From: Bacteroidales bacterium
GTDB taxonomy: Bacteria > Bacteroidota > Bacteroidia > Bacteroidales > F082
Assembly (NCBI GenBank): GCA_016281295.1
Contig: JAEEII010000085.1
Coordinates: forward strand, 1 to 32,334
DNA length: 32,334 bases
Direction: 5' to 3'
The stretch's first letter is position 1. Every line of letters starts with the position of its first letter. Below are positions 1 to 8,145 of this stretch, one piece after another. Position numbers and translations under genes: made by a program. The notes below the pieces were generated by a model that saw nothing but the letters and a program-made list of their open reading frames with translations, had not been told where the DNA came from and searched no databases.

Positions 1-165
1 ACGATGGCGACACCCACCACCACCAACCATGCTAAGCTGACTTCTTATCGGTTGGAGTATCCACAGAAAGAAATAGAATATAACCATGAAAATTATCTCA
101 CACAACTTGACCACATGTCGAATCTTGACACACGACAGACCAAGGTGTGGTGGATGGATTTTTGA
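1..165 (+). CDS. C-terminal fragment, possible SusD/RagB-like outer-membrane lipoprotein (partial)
   Basis: Frame 1 is open from the first base to a TGA at 163-165, giving 54 residues of a gene that starts outside the window. The tail contains YRLEYPQKEIEYN followed near the end by TKVWWMDF. Many SusD/RagB-family nutrient-binding lipoproteins end with a Y-P-Q-x-E-I-x-x-N segment and a final K/R-hydrophobic-WW/FW-D run, so that family is my best guess, from memory of the pattern only. The next gene starts 34 bases downstream on the same strand with no terminator between them, so the two are probably co-transcribed. A SusD partner would fit a polysaccharide- or glycoprotein-utilisation locus. 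It could be another exported protein. Confidence 0.45.
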   Translation, partial: TMATPTTTNHAKLTSYRLEYPQKEIEYNHENYLTQLDHMSNLDTRQTKVWWMDF

Positions 166-199
166 AAGAATGTAATATTAACAATTAAAAATAAGAATC

Positions 200-2881
200 A
201 TGAAAAAAGCATTTGTACTATTAGCTTTATTAGCTTTCTCCTTGGGGATGAATGCCCAAGTTGAGAAAATCTTTGATTTCAATAACTATGGTTCCGGTGA
301 ACCACTCGTCCGCCTTAATGGCCAGGACGGTTGGTATGTCCGTGCCCACAGTGCGGGCAACGGTGGTAGCAACATGGGACCCATGTACACCGATTACATG
401 GGCCACTTCTGGGGCAACACGCCTGTGACACCTACCGCTGATGAAACCATCGGCGTGTTTTCTCATGCTTCGGGTACCAGTTTTGGCGATATTGCCACTC
501 ACGACATCAGTGAGTACGGTTTCGACTTCTCCAATGGTGGCATCATCGAGATTGAATGCGATGTGTTACGCCAATGGTGGGGCACCCTTTTCGGTATCGG
601 CTATGATGGTAACGGCGATGGCTCGGTATTGCCTCCCGTCCGCAAAGCCCCTAACCATTCCGCTCTCTATGAACCTATCACTCCCGATCCCACCAGCACC
701 TCACCTGATGGTGGTGTTTACATGCTGACCACGGGCAATGCCTCTGGGAACACCCCTTCTGATTCTGACTTCATCACTGGCGTGGTGTTGCCGAGCAATA
801 ATGTTGTTTGTGACCTGGCACCAGCCGTTCCGGATAACACTTGGATCCGTTGGAAAGTCTCCATCGACCTTGATGCTAACGACGGAGCTGGCGCCGTCAC
901 TCTTTTTGCCAAATACCAATTACCCAGCGATGAGTGGGAATCTGTACCTGAATGCCAAGGCATTAATGCAGGTCTGACACCTGGAAGTGGCGATAAAAAT
1001 GACCCTGCCAAATGGGATAAAATCTTCATGCTCAACAGCGGTTGGTGCGGTTTCGACAACTTAGCTATCCGTTATATCCCGGGCGGACTGGCGGCACAAT
1101 TCATCGATTTTGCCAATATCACCGACCAGTTGACCTATAATGACCCCATCACGCTGCAAGCCACTTCCACCTCAGGACTGCCTGTGACCTTTGAAGTCGT
1201 TCAAGGTCCTGCCACTGTGTCGGGCAACATCCTCACCCTCACTGGTGAAGAAGGTCAAGTGAAGGTTCGTGCCATCCAACCCGGCGATGGTACCGAATGG
1301 CAACCTGCCCCGTCAGTGACCCGTACGTTCTATGTGGTGAATCCCGAGAACTATGCACCCGAAATCACCATCCGCCGTCCTTACCAAGGAACTAAAGTGT
1401 ATATGCCTGATTTTGAAAATCCTGTGATGGTGGTGCTGAGTGCCTATATCGAACATGGCAACGTCCTTAAATTCGAGGAAGTGAAATGCTCTGTTGACGG
1501 ACAAGAACTGACCTTGAAAACCGATTATCCCGACAACCCCGAAAACGGCTATTGGTACACCACCTGGACACCTTCTGGTCCTGGCACCTATAATATGACT
1601 GTTCGCATCATTCAAACCGGAGGCAAAACCACGGAAGCATCCAACACCTTCGAGGTGACCACCGACTACAACGACATCACTGTCTCCGCCCTCAACGGCG
1701 AAGTGGTAGCTGATCTTCAAAACTTTACCGCCTACGGTGAATTCCCGTTCCCAACTCATGTCAATGCCTTTAATTCCATCAACTTGCATTATCTGCACAA
1801 CTGCGTGAACGGCAACTGCAACACCTACGACCACCAGAGCTATGTGCGTGTGAAAAACTACCGTGGCGAATGGGTGGAGCTCTGCCGTTATATCACCCCA
1901 TTCGGTGTGCAATGTGTTGACGACCTCGATGTTTCTGACTTCACCACAGTGCTGCAAGGACTCGTGGAGTTTGAGTACTATAGTGAACAATATGAGACGG
2001 GGTCTGGTTACAACCCCACCGCCATTTTTGAATACACCAAGGGTACGCCCGATTATCCATACGTCGATATGATGGAACTCTGGTATGGAAACTATGCCTT
2101 CGGCGATTATGAAAACCTCTGCCCCGTCCAACCCCGCGAAGTCACTTTCGATCCTTGTGTGGAGAAAGCCAACTTGAAGATCGTTACCTCTGGACATAAC
2201 TGGAGCGATGTAGGCAACGGTGCTTATAATACGGGCAACGCCGCCGAATTCTACGAAGCTACCCATAACATCAAAATCAATGGTACCACCACCTATACAC
2301 AGCATCTGTGGGAAACCTGTTCGCCTAACCCAGCTGGATGCCAGCCCCAATCCGGCACCTGGGCCTATCCTCGCGCTGGTTGGTGCCCTGGTAGCATGGC
2401 CATGGTGTGGGACTACAGCCTGGACAACTATCTCAACAACGGTGGCGCCACCCTGCTCTATGAGTTCGACCCAACCTACGTTGACCAATGCCATCCCAAC
2501 TATCCCGACTGTGTGAGTGGACAAAACAGCTGCCCGAATTGCGACAACTCCAGCAACCCGATCCTGAAGGTGTCAGGTAAGTTGGTGACTTATAGCCACA
2601 ACACCGACATTTTGATGGATGTGGAAGAAAGACCCAATGTCGAGGCTGACCCATTCAAAGTGACCATCACTCCTAATCCCGCTAAAGGCCGTTTAACCAT
2701 CAATACGGACTATACGCAAGGCCGTGCCAGCGTCCGCATCATCAACTCACACGGTGTGATGGTGCGCGCCTTCAGTATGGATGGCTCTTCCACCATCGAT
2801 GTAAGCGACCTGCCGGCAGGTATTTACCTTGTCCATGTGATTGGCGGTCAAGTAGTGACGAAGAAAGTCGTGATACAGTAA
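200..2881 (+). CDS. Secreted PNGase F-like peptide-N-glycosidase with T9SS sorting domain (copy 1)
   Basis: PNGase F cleaves the amide bond between the innermost GlcNAc and Asn of N-glycoproteins. The protein has 893 aa. Residues 1-20 form a signal peptide ending NAQ. Residues 21-295 look like a lectin-type jelly roll (LNGQDGW, WWGTLFGIGYDGNGDG). Residues 300-380 and 385-485 look like two Ig-like/MBG-like beta domains. Residues 500-800 match the two PNGase F jelly rolls, for example GEWVELCRYITPFGV, KGTPDYPY and PRAGWCPG. Against Elizabethkingia PNGase F, the catalytic D60, E118 and E206 correspond to D544 (NTYD), E596 (YYSE) and E683 (NAAEF). The C51-C56 and C231-C252 disulfides correspond to C535/C540 and C707/C729, but C204/C208 are A681/Y685. 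The last 75 residues are a T9SS type A tail (TPNPAKG, LPAGIYLV), so export to the cell surface or medium is expected. A similar paralogue follows at 3918. Confidence 0.9.
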   Translation: MKKAFVLLALLAFSLGMNAQVEKIFDFNNYGSGEPLVRLNGQDGWYVRAHSAGNGGSNMGPMYTDYMGHFWGNTPVTPTADETIGVFSHASGTSFGDIATHDISEYGFDFSNGGIIEIECDVLRQWWGTLFGIGYDGNGDGSVLPPVRKAPNHSALYEPITPDPTSTSPDGGVYMLTTGNASGNTPSDSDFITGVVLPSNNVVCDLAPAVPDNTWIRWKVSIDLDANDGAGAVTLFAKYQLPSDEWESVPECQGINAGLTPGSGDKNDPAKWDKIFMLNSGWCGFDNLAIRYIPGGLAAQFIDFANITDQLTYNDPITLQATSTSGLPVTFEVVQGPATVSGNILTLTGEEGQVKVRAIQPGDGTEWQPAPSVTRTFYVVNPENYAPEITIRRPYQGTKVYMPDFENPVMVVLSAYIEHGNVLKFEEVKCSVDGQELTLKTDYPDNPENGYWYTTWTPSGPGTYNMTVRIIQTGGKTTEASNTFEVTTDYNDITVSALNGEVVADLQNFTAYGEFPFPTHVNAFNSINLHYLHNCVNGNCNTYDHQSYVRVKNYRGEWVELCRYITPFGVQCVDDLDVSDFTTVLQGLVEFEYYSEQYETGSGYNPTAIFEYTKGTPDYPYVDMMELWYGNYAFGDYENLCPVQPREVTFDPCVEKANLKIVTSGHNWSDVGNGAYNTGNAAEFYEATHNIKINGTTTYTQHLWETCSPNPAGCQPQSGTWAYPRAGWCPGSMAMVWDYSLDNYLNNGGATLLYEFDPTYVDQCHPNYPDCVSGQNSCPNCDNSSNPILKVSGKLVTYSHNTDILMDVEERPNVEADPFKVTITPNPAKGRLTINTDYTQGRASVRIINSHGVMVRAFSMDGSSTIDVSDLPAGIYLVHVIGGQVVTKKVVIQ

Positions 2882-2900
2882 AAGTTGATTTATCATTTAT

Positions 2901-2934
2901 TTAAGGGGTGGCCATGGTTATGGTCACCCCTTAA
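2901..2934. terminator. Hairpin terminator after PNGase F-like copy 1
   Basis: A 15-bp stem (TTAAGGGGTGGCCAT pairing with ATGGTCACCCCTTAA, one G-T pair) encloses a GGTT loop 20 bases after the stop codon. An AT-rich stretch follows but there is no long pure T run, so it may act as a terminator or a 3'-end stabiliser. Confidence 0.7.
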
Positions 2935-2975
2935 TTATTTAATAACTTTTATAAAAGATATAATAAAGAAATAAG

Positions 2976-3006
2976 TATTTTTGTTTTTATTTTTTTCCTA
3001 TTTTTG
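2976..3006 (+). promoter_or_regulatory. Two Bacteroidota-type -7 elements upstream of the four-helix-bundle gene
   Basis: TATTTTTG occurs at 2976-2983 and again at 2999-3006, each a perfect TAnnTTTG match. The first could also supply the upstream TTTG for the second, although the 15-base gap is short. Either would give a leader of about 115-140 bases containing the palindromic repeat at 3034-3074. Confidence 0.45.
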
Positions 3007-3033
3007 CAAATGGATTAATTTTCGATATATTTA

Positions 3034-3074
3034 CTAGATATTCTAGAATATCTAGAAATTCTAGAATATCTAGA
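3034..3074. repeat. Palindromic TCTAGAATA direct and inverted repeat
   Basis: Positions 3034-3055 form a perfect 22-bp palindrome centred on TCTAGA. A 17-bp unit, ATTCTAGAATATCTAGA, is present at 3040-3056 and again at 3058-3074. The element lies in the presumed leader of the gene at 3129 and could be a protein-binding site, a folded RNA element or a recombination site. No known element was recognised. Confidence 0.8.
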
Positions 3075-3128
3075 TTTTATAAAAAGATAGAAAAAATTAT
3101 TTTAAAACAACTGATAATCAATATATTT

Positions 3129-3827
3129 ATGAACTATTATGCCTTAGCAGAAAAAATTGAAGGAGTGCTTAAAAAACAAAGCAACTGGAAAAACCTTTGG
3201 TTTTACCAAAAGACTGTTGTGCTTTATCAAATGACCTATGTGTTTACAAAAAGGTTTTTCCCTGCTTACGGAGACAGAACCGTTGACCAGATGATTCAGG
3301 CTGCGCGTTCGGGGAAACAAAATATTGTAGAAGGCTCAGCGGATGGAGTGACCTCAACAGAACTGGAATTGAAACTCCTTAATGTAGCTCGCGCCAGTAT
3401 TCAAGAGTTGCAAGAAGATTATGAGGATTATATCATCAGCCATAAATTAGTGAAATGGGAAAAAGGACATCCTCGTTTCAACAATATGTTGTCATTTTGC
3501 CGCACCCATAACTTTCTAAAAGATTATGCCTCCTATTTCGAACTATGGACAAATGAAGAAATGTGCAATGTGGGCATCACGCTATGTCACATGGTGGATA
3601 AAATGCTGATGACTTACCAAAAGAAAAAAGAAGATGAATTTATTAAAGAAGGAGGCATTCGTGAGCGCATGACTGCTGCTCGTCTCAATTATCGTAATAA
3701 CCAAAACCAAGCCCTTGAAGTTGCTCATTACGACATAGCAATTCTTCAAAAGGAAAATGCTGAACTTCGTAAAACCATTGCTTATCTTGAAAAAGAAATA
3801 AAACGATTAAAAAATAGTATTCAGTAA
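3129..3827 (+). CDS. Four-helix-bundle (S23 / Avd-like) protein with coiled-coil tail
   Basis: This 232-aa protein has no signal peptide. Residues about 15-150 match the S23/four-helix-bundle family: RTVDQMIQAARSGKQNIVEG, then an acidic amphipathic helix (LNVARASIQELQEDYEDYI). Members occur within 23S rRNA intervening sequences, as the Avd partner of diversity-generating retroelements, and as stand-alone genes of unknown role. This one is longer than the usual 120 aa or so, because a lysine- and glutamate-rich coiled coil (about 160-232) follows. It is probably cytoplasmic and may bind nucleic acid. It lies in AT-rich DNA between the two PNGase F-like paralogues and has its own promoter-like sites. 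No reverse transcriptase or variable repeat is in the window, so a retroelement role is not supported. A 12-bp direct repeat flanks the gene. Confidence 0.75.
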   Translation: MNYYALAEKIEGVLKKQSNWKNLWFYQKTVVLYQMTYVFTKRFFPAYGDRTVDQMIQAARSGKQNIVEGSADGVTSTELELKLLNVARASIQELQEDYEDYIISHKLVKWEKGHPRFNNMLSFCRTHNFLKDYASYFELWTNEEMCNVGITLCHMVDKMLMTYQKKKEDEFIKEGGIRERMTAARLNYRNNQNQALEVAHYDIAILQKENAELRKTIAYLEKEIKRLKNSIQ

Positions 3828-3889
3828 GTATTTTTGGACTATTTAGTGAAACCTATTCTTTATCAGTTTTTTTATTAAAAATAATAATG

Positions 3890-3897
3890 TATCTTTG
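3890..3897 (+). promoter_or_regulatory. -7 element for PNGase F-like copy 2
   Basis: TATCTTTG is a perfect TAnnTTTG match 20 bases before the ATG at 3918, predicting a leader of about 14 bases. The upstream -33 region is T-rich (GTTTTTTT) without a clear TTTG. It implies that copy 2 can be transcribed independently of copy 1. Confidence 0.5.
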
Positions 3898-3917
3898 CTG
3901 CGATAAGTAATAATAAT

Positions 3918-6458
3918 ATGAAACACTTTTTATTATGGATGAGCTTGTTGCTCTCGATGTATGCAACGGCCCAGGTGGAATACCTTTATGATTTCAACAC
4001 CTTGACGGAAGGCAACCAAAACCTCAACGGACAGGACGGTTGGGTAACTCATTACCAGACAGCTCCTGCTTCTCAGGATTTCGACATCGGCTATGTCAAC
4101 GGGTCTGACCTGGCTCCCGATGAGTCCATGGCAGTATGGTACCCCTACGGAGGTTCTGGCGTAGGTCGCACCGCCACCCGCAAGGCTTCGCCTAATTTCA
4201 ACTTCAACTTCCACGATGGGGGCATCATGGACCTCGAAATGGACATGAACCGCACCTGGTGGGGTAACTTTTTCGGCGTGGGCTATGATGGTAATGGCGA
4301 TGGCCATATCCTACCCGGCATGAACGACGTGGATGGAGGCGTTTACCTGTTCTGCAAGGAACAAGGCGACAGCGGCCATGCCAAACTTTACCTGCCCAAC
4401 GGCACCTCTGTGGAGTTCGGCTTCAACGAAGGTGGATGGAACCGCTACAAAATGTCATTCGACTTCAACGCTTATAACGGAGAGGGCTCAGTGACCGTGT
4501 TTGTGCAACCTGGTTGCACCGGCGACTGGATCCAACAGGCCGCGGCTACCAACATCAACATGCACCTGACCCCTGGCTCGGGTGACATGAATGATTACAG
4601 GGTTTGGGACGGCATCTTTTTCCATTCCCAAGGTGGCAAAGGCGGATTTGATAACCTGCTGGTCCGTCAACAACCCCCTGGAAGTGCACAACTCATCGAG
4701 ATGGAGGATGTTCCTAATCAGCTCATCTTCAACGCCCCAATCACTTTGGTGGCACAAGCCTCTTCTGGTCTCCCCGTCTCCTTCGAGATGATGGAAGGCC
4801 CCGCTACTATCAACGGCAACGTGCTGACTTTGACGGGAGCAACTGGCATCGTGAAGTTTAAAGCCACCCAGGCGGGCAATGACATTTGGCTTCCTGCCCC
4901 CGACGTGGTGAAGACTTTCGAAGTGGTGGACCCAGATCTCTATACCCCCGAAGTGACCATCCGTCGTCCCTACGAAGGTACCAACGTCTATCTGGATGCC
5001 CTTCATCCCGTGATGATTGTGGTGTCAGCCTATATCGAACACCCAGAAGTCGTCCGTTTTGAGGAAATCAAAGCCTCGATCAATGGACAGGTGATCACGC
5101 TGCAAACCGATTACCCTGATGATCCTGAAAATGGCTATTACTATGGGATGTGGACTCCGGAGGCTTTCGGTGACTATGATATGACGGTTCGAGTGGTTCA
5201 ATCAGGAGGAAAAATCTCGGAATTCAGCAACCATTTTGTGTTAAAGAGCCAAGTTGACAACACCTTGGAAGTAATCACCATGCACGGCGATTTGGTTTGC
5301 TCTCCAAACCAACACAGTGCCCGTGGCGAGTATGTGTTCCCCTCTCATGTAGGGGTTTTTAACAGCATCCTTGCCCATTTTGATTACAATTGTGTCAACG
5401 GAAATTGTGATACCTACGACCGTATCGGTGGTGTGAAAATCCGTAACTATCATGGCGAATGGATTGAGCTTTTCCGTTATATCACTCCTTTCGGGGTACA
5501 GTGCGACGATGAGGTGGAAGTCACTGATTACGCTTCGCTACTCCAGGGACTGGTGGAGATGGAATACTATATGGAGCTTTGGAATGGAAGTGGATCCAAT
5601 CCGAATTTAATCTTCTCCTTCACCAAAGGTACCCCTGATTTCTTGTATGCGGATGTGAATGAGATTTGGTTTGGCATTTATAGCTTCGGCGACTATGCCA
5701 ACCAACAACCCGTTCCTGTGGTTGATTATACGTTTAATGAAAATGCAGAGAACGTAAAACTAAAAATCTCAACTTCAGGACATAATTGGAGCAGCGGCAC
5801 TAACAATACGTATAACACTGGCAACGCTGCTGAGTTCTATGAAGCTACCCATCACATCTTGATTAATGGACAAAACCGATATGACCAGCACCTGTGGCGC
5901 AACTGTACACCTAATCCAGCAGGATGTCAGCCGCAAGCTGGCACTTGGGCCTATCCCCGGAGCGGATGGTGTCCGGGCAGTATCGCTATGGTTTGGGATT
6001 TCGACCTCACCGACTATCTCAACGCAGGACATGCTGAGCTATTCTACCAGTTTGACCCCACTTATCTCGACTATTGCCATCCGAACCATCCCGATTGTAT
6101 CAACGGGATAACTTGCACAGATTGTGCCGCCCCCGACAACCCAGTGCTTCGAGTCTCTGGCAAGGTGGTCAGCTACAGCAACGACGAACAAGTGCTGACC
6201 AGTGTGCATGCTGTGACACCTTTGCCTCCTTTTGAAGCAAAGCTATATCCCAATCCCGCAAGCAAACAACTGACCATCAGCACCGACTATGATAAAGGCG
6301 CTGTCAGTGTACTCATTGTCAATATGCAAGGCCAGGAGATGATGTATTTCACCGTAGAAGGTGAACGCACCGTGGATATCAGCACATTGGCTCCTGGAGT
6401 ATATATCGTGAAGATGCTCGGCGGTGGAGTGGTGACGGAGAAAATCGTCGTGAGATGA
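3918..6458 (+). CDS. Secreted PNGase F-like peptide-N-glycosidase with T9SS sorting domain (copy 2)
   Basis: This 846-aa paralogue of the protein at 200-2881 has the same order of domains: signal peptide (1-19, ending TAQ), lectin-like jelly roll (20-250), two Ig/MBG-like segments (260-340 and 343-443), PNGase F double jelly roll (455-755) and T9SS type A tail (about 775-846, YPNPASKQL and LAPGVYIV). The predicted catalytic residues are D501 (DTYD), E553 (YYME) and E639 (NAAEF). The cysteines equivalent to PNGase F C51/C56 and C231/C252 are kept (C492/C497, C663/C685), and C204/C208 are replaced as in copy 1. The two copies are clearly homologous end to end but diverged throughout, so the duplication is not recent and they may prefer different glycoproteins or core-fucose states. 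It probably acts on N-glycans outside the cell. Confidence 0.9.
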   Translation: MKHFLLWMSLLLSMYATAQVEYLYDFNTLTEGNQNLNGQDGWVTHYQTAPASQDFDIGYVNGSDLAPDESMAVWYPYGGSGVGRTATRKASPNFNFNFHDGGIMDLEMDMNRTWWGNFFGVGYDGNGDGHILPGMNDVDGGVYLFCKEQGDSGHAKLYLPNGTSVEFGFNEGGWNRYKMSFDFNAYNGEGSVTVFVQPGCTGDWIQQAAATNINMHLTPGSGDMNDYRVWDGIFFHSQGGKGGFDNLLVRQQPPGSAQLIEMEDVPNQLIFNAPITLVAQASSGLPVSFEMMEGPATINGNVLTLTGATGIVKFKATQAGNDIWLPAPDVVKTFEVVDPDLYTPEVTIRRPYEGTNVYLDALHPVMIVVSAYIEHPEVVRFEEIKASINGQVITLQTDYPDDPENGYYYGMWTPEAFGDYDMTVRVVQSGGKISEFSNHFVLKSQVDNTLEVITMHGDLVCSPNQHSARGEYVFPSHVGVFNSILAHFDYNCVNGNCDTYDRIGGVKIRNYHGEWIELFRYITPFGVQCDDEVEVTDYASLLQGLVEMEYYMELWNGSGSNPNLIFSFTKGTPDFLYADVNEIWFGIYSFGDYANQQPVPVVDYTFNENAENVKLKISTSGHNWSSGTNNTYNTGNAAEFYEATHHILINGQNRYDQHLWRNCTPNPAGCQPQAGTWAYPRSGWCPGSIAMVWDFDLTDYLNAGHAELFYQFDPTYLDYCHPNHPDCINGITCTDCAAPDNPVLRVSGKVVSYSNDEQVLTSVHAVTPLPPFEAKLYPNPASKQLTISTDYDKGAVSVLIVNMQGQEMMYFTVEGERTVDISTLAPGVYIVKMLGGGVVTEKIVVR

Positions 6459-6665
6459 GAATTTAGAATTTAGAGGGAGCTACCCCGATAGGGGTTTAAT
6501 CTCGGCAGAAAGAGAATTTAGAATTTAGAATTTAGAGGGAGCTACCCCGATAGGGGTTTAATCTCGGTAGAAAGAGAATTTAGAATTTAGAGGGAGCTAC
6601 CCCGATAGGGGTTTAATCTCGGTAGAAAGAGAATTTAGAATTTAGAATTTAGAGGGAGCTACCCC
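6457..6665. repeat. Tandem repeat tract of 55/62-bp units
   Basis: Four consecutive units start at 6457, 6512, 6574 and 6629, with lengths 55, 62, 55 and a truncated fourth. Each has two or three copies of the 7-mer AATTTAG, then AGGGAGCTACCCCGATAGGGGTTTAATCTCGGYAGAAA in pieces: a small ACCCC-GATA-GGGGT hairpin followed by TTTAATCTCGG. Units alternate between two and three 7-mers. The first unit begins at the stop codon of the PNGase F-like gene. Related single copies occur at 10521-10578 and 29829-29857. Confidence 0.9.
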
Positions 6666-6677
6666 GGGTAGAACGCT

Positions 6678-6702
6678 CCCCCTCTCCACTGTGGAGAGGG
6701 GG
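6678..6702. repeat. GC-rich inverted repeat in intergenic element
   Basis: CCCCCTCTCCAC and GTGGAGAGGGGG form a perfect 12-bp inverted repeat with one base between, followed by GCCGGGGGGTGAGG. This resembles a dispersed intergenic element common in Bacteroidota genomes, recalled from memory. It could attenuate transcription into the next gene. No -7 promoter element was seen anywhere in 6459-6740. Confidence 0.65.
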
Positions 6703-6740
6703 CCGGGGGGTGAGGTTAAAAACTCAAAAAATGAAAAACC

Positions 6741-8108
6741 ATGAGAAGATTTTTATTGATTATCATAATGCTGACGGGATGTGCTTTGATGGCGCAAATC
6801 CCAGTTTATCTGGATGAAAATCATTCTTTGGAAGGTCGTGTTGAAGATATTCTTAATCGCATGTCCGATGCTGAAAAACAGGATCTGGCACGTACTTGTA
6901 CCTATCTTCGATCTTCAGGAGTTCCTCGGCTGGGTATTCCACCTTTTGTGGTGGACACCCTTCCCAACACATGGTTTCCTTCTTTTGAAAGTCTTGCTGC
7001 CACCTGGAACTCCACTTTATCATGGGACTATGGTCATGACATGGCGGAACAAGCCTTGTATCAACGGATAGATGCCGTATATGATAGAGGATTATGGCAG
7101 ATGAGCGAAGATTCCTATCTGGTTTCCCAAATGGCTCCGCCTTTTATAGAAGGGGTGCATCAATGCGGTGAAGCTGTGTTGGACGAATGGAAGGACTTGG
7201 AAAACACCGAAACGACCTCATTGGATGAGCAAGTGCGGCAAATACTGAACCTCTATTTCCAGACTTCGATGAACTGCCAGCGACCCATAGGGTTTTTGGG
7301 TTCGGAAGCCCAACAAGCCACGGCCAAAACCATCGCCGAAGAAAGCATCGTGCTCTTGAAAAACGAAAGGGACATCCTCCCTTTGAGAGGGTCATCCGTT
7401 AGAACACTGTTGCTGGTGGGCAAACACCCTGTCGATGGCTTGCAGGAACAAATCGCACAACATGGAATAACGATAAACTGTGAGGCTTGTACTTTTGGAG
7501 AAGCACACCATAAAGCGGAGACTGCTGACATCATCGTTCTCACAGAAAATTTCTCCGACCGTGGCGACATACCATTTCTGAAAAAAGTTCCTGTGGTAGT
7601 TCAGGCCTGGGATCTGGGTAACGAAGGAGCTTCTGCCTTGGCTGATGTGCTTTGTGGCGCAACCAACCCATCAGGCAAATTACCTTTCACTTGGAAAGGG
7701 ACCAAAGACGATGAACCACTCTATGCCCTGGGTCATGGCTTGAATTATACTACCTTCGAATTCACCGACTTCAAGCTTTCCGGCAGGGAAGTCCCCATCG
7801 GCGGCGACCTTAACGCCACGGTCACCGTTACCAACACCGGTGACCGTGAAGGCAGCGTGGTGGTACAGCTTTATATTCACGACATCAAGTCGTCGGTACC
7901 CAAACCTGACAAAGAGCTAAAAGGATTCCAAAAAATAACCCTTCAGCCGGGTGAAAGCCAAGAGGTGCAGTTTGTCATCAACGAGGCCTCGCTGATGTTC
8001 TTCGACGAGTCCACTCAACAATGGTGGGCTGAACCTGGCTTTTATGTGGCTTTCGTGGGCGAGGCTCTTGACAAGCTACCTTTAAAATCACGATTTCATT
8101 TGAAATAA
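6741..8108 (+). CDS. Internally truncated glycoside hydrolase family 3-like lipoprotein, likely catalytically dead
   Basis: GH3 beta-glucosidases usually run to 700-800 aa; this one has 455. An N-terminal signal includes a possible lipobox (LTGC, Cys14), though signal peptidase I cleavage near MAQ is also possible. Residues 23-90 match the start of the GH3 barrel (YLDENHSLEGRVEDILNRM, GVPRLGIPP, AATWN), and 117-140 match the later segment usually read as GEDPYLVSRM (here MSEDSYLVSQM). The sequence then jumps to the barrel end and second domain (LDEQVRQILNLYF, EESIVLLKN, NPSGKLPFTW, GHGLNYTTFEF), and a fibronectin III-like domain fills 350-440. The KHF substrate-binding motif and the SDW-type nucleophile Asp region are absent. 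The reading frame is intact throughout, so this is a deletion and not simple decay. It may bind sugars without hydrolysing them. Confidence 0.8.
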   Translation: MRRFLLIIIMLTGCALMAQIPVYLDENHSLEGRVEDILNRMSDAEKQDLARTCTYLRSSGVPRLGIPPFVVDTLPNTWFPSFESLAATWNSTLSWDYGHDMAEQALYQRIDAVYDRGLWQMSEDSYLVSQMAPPFIEGVHQCGEAVLDEWKDLENTETTSLDEQVRQILNLYFQTSMNCQRPIGFLGSEAQQATAKTIAEESIVLLKNERDILPLRGSSVRTLLLVGKHPVDGLQEQIAQHGITINCEACTFGEAHHKAETADIIVLTENFSDRGDIPFLKKVPVVVQAWDLGNEGASALADVLCGATNPSGKLPFTWKGTKDDEPLYALGHGLNYTTFEFTDFKLSGREVPIGGDLNATVTVTNTGDREGSVVVQLYIHDIKSSVPKPDKELKGFQKITLQPGESQEVQFVINEASLMFFDESTQQWWAEPGFYVAFVGEALDKLPLKSRFHLK

Positions 8109-8145
8109 AAATATTGTAAAAAAATATATAATTATATAAAAATAT

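Noticed and set aside
1313..2524. 403-codon open frame on the - strand opposite the first PNGase F-like gene
   Set aside because: It lies wholly opposite a gene with clear homology, has no recognisable domain, and its His/Val/Gly-rich composition is what antisense reading of such codon usage yields.
3129..3827. Diversity-generating retroelement (Avd gene)
   Set aside because: The four-helix-bundle gene fits Avd-like families, but no reverse transcriptase or template/variable repeat pair is present.
6457..6665. CRISPR array
   Set aside because: The whole unit repeats, with no unique spacers between copies, and no cas gene lies nearby.
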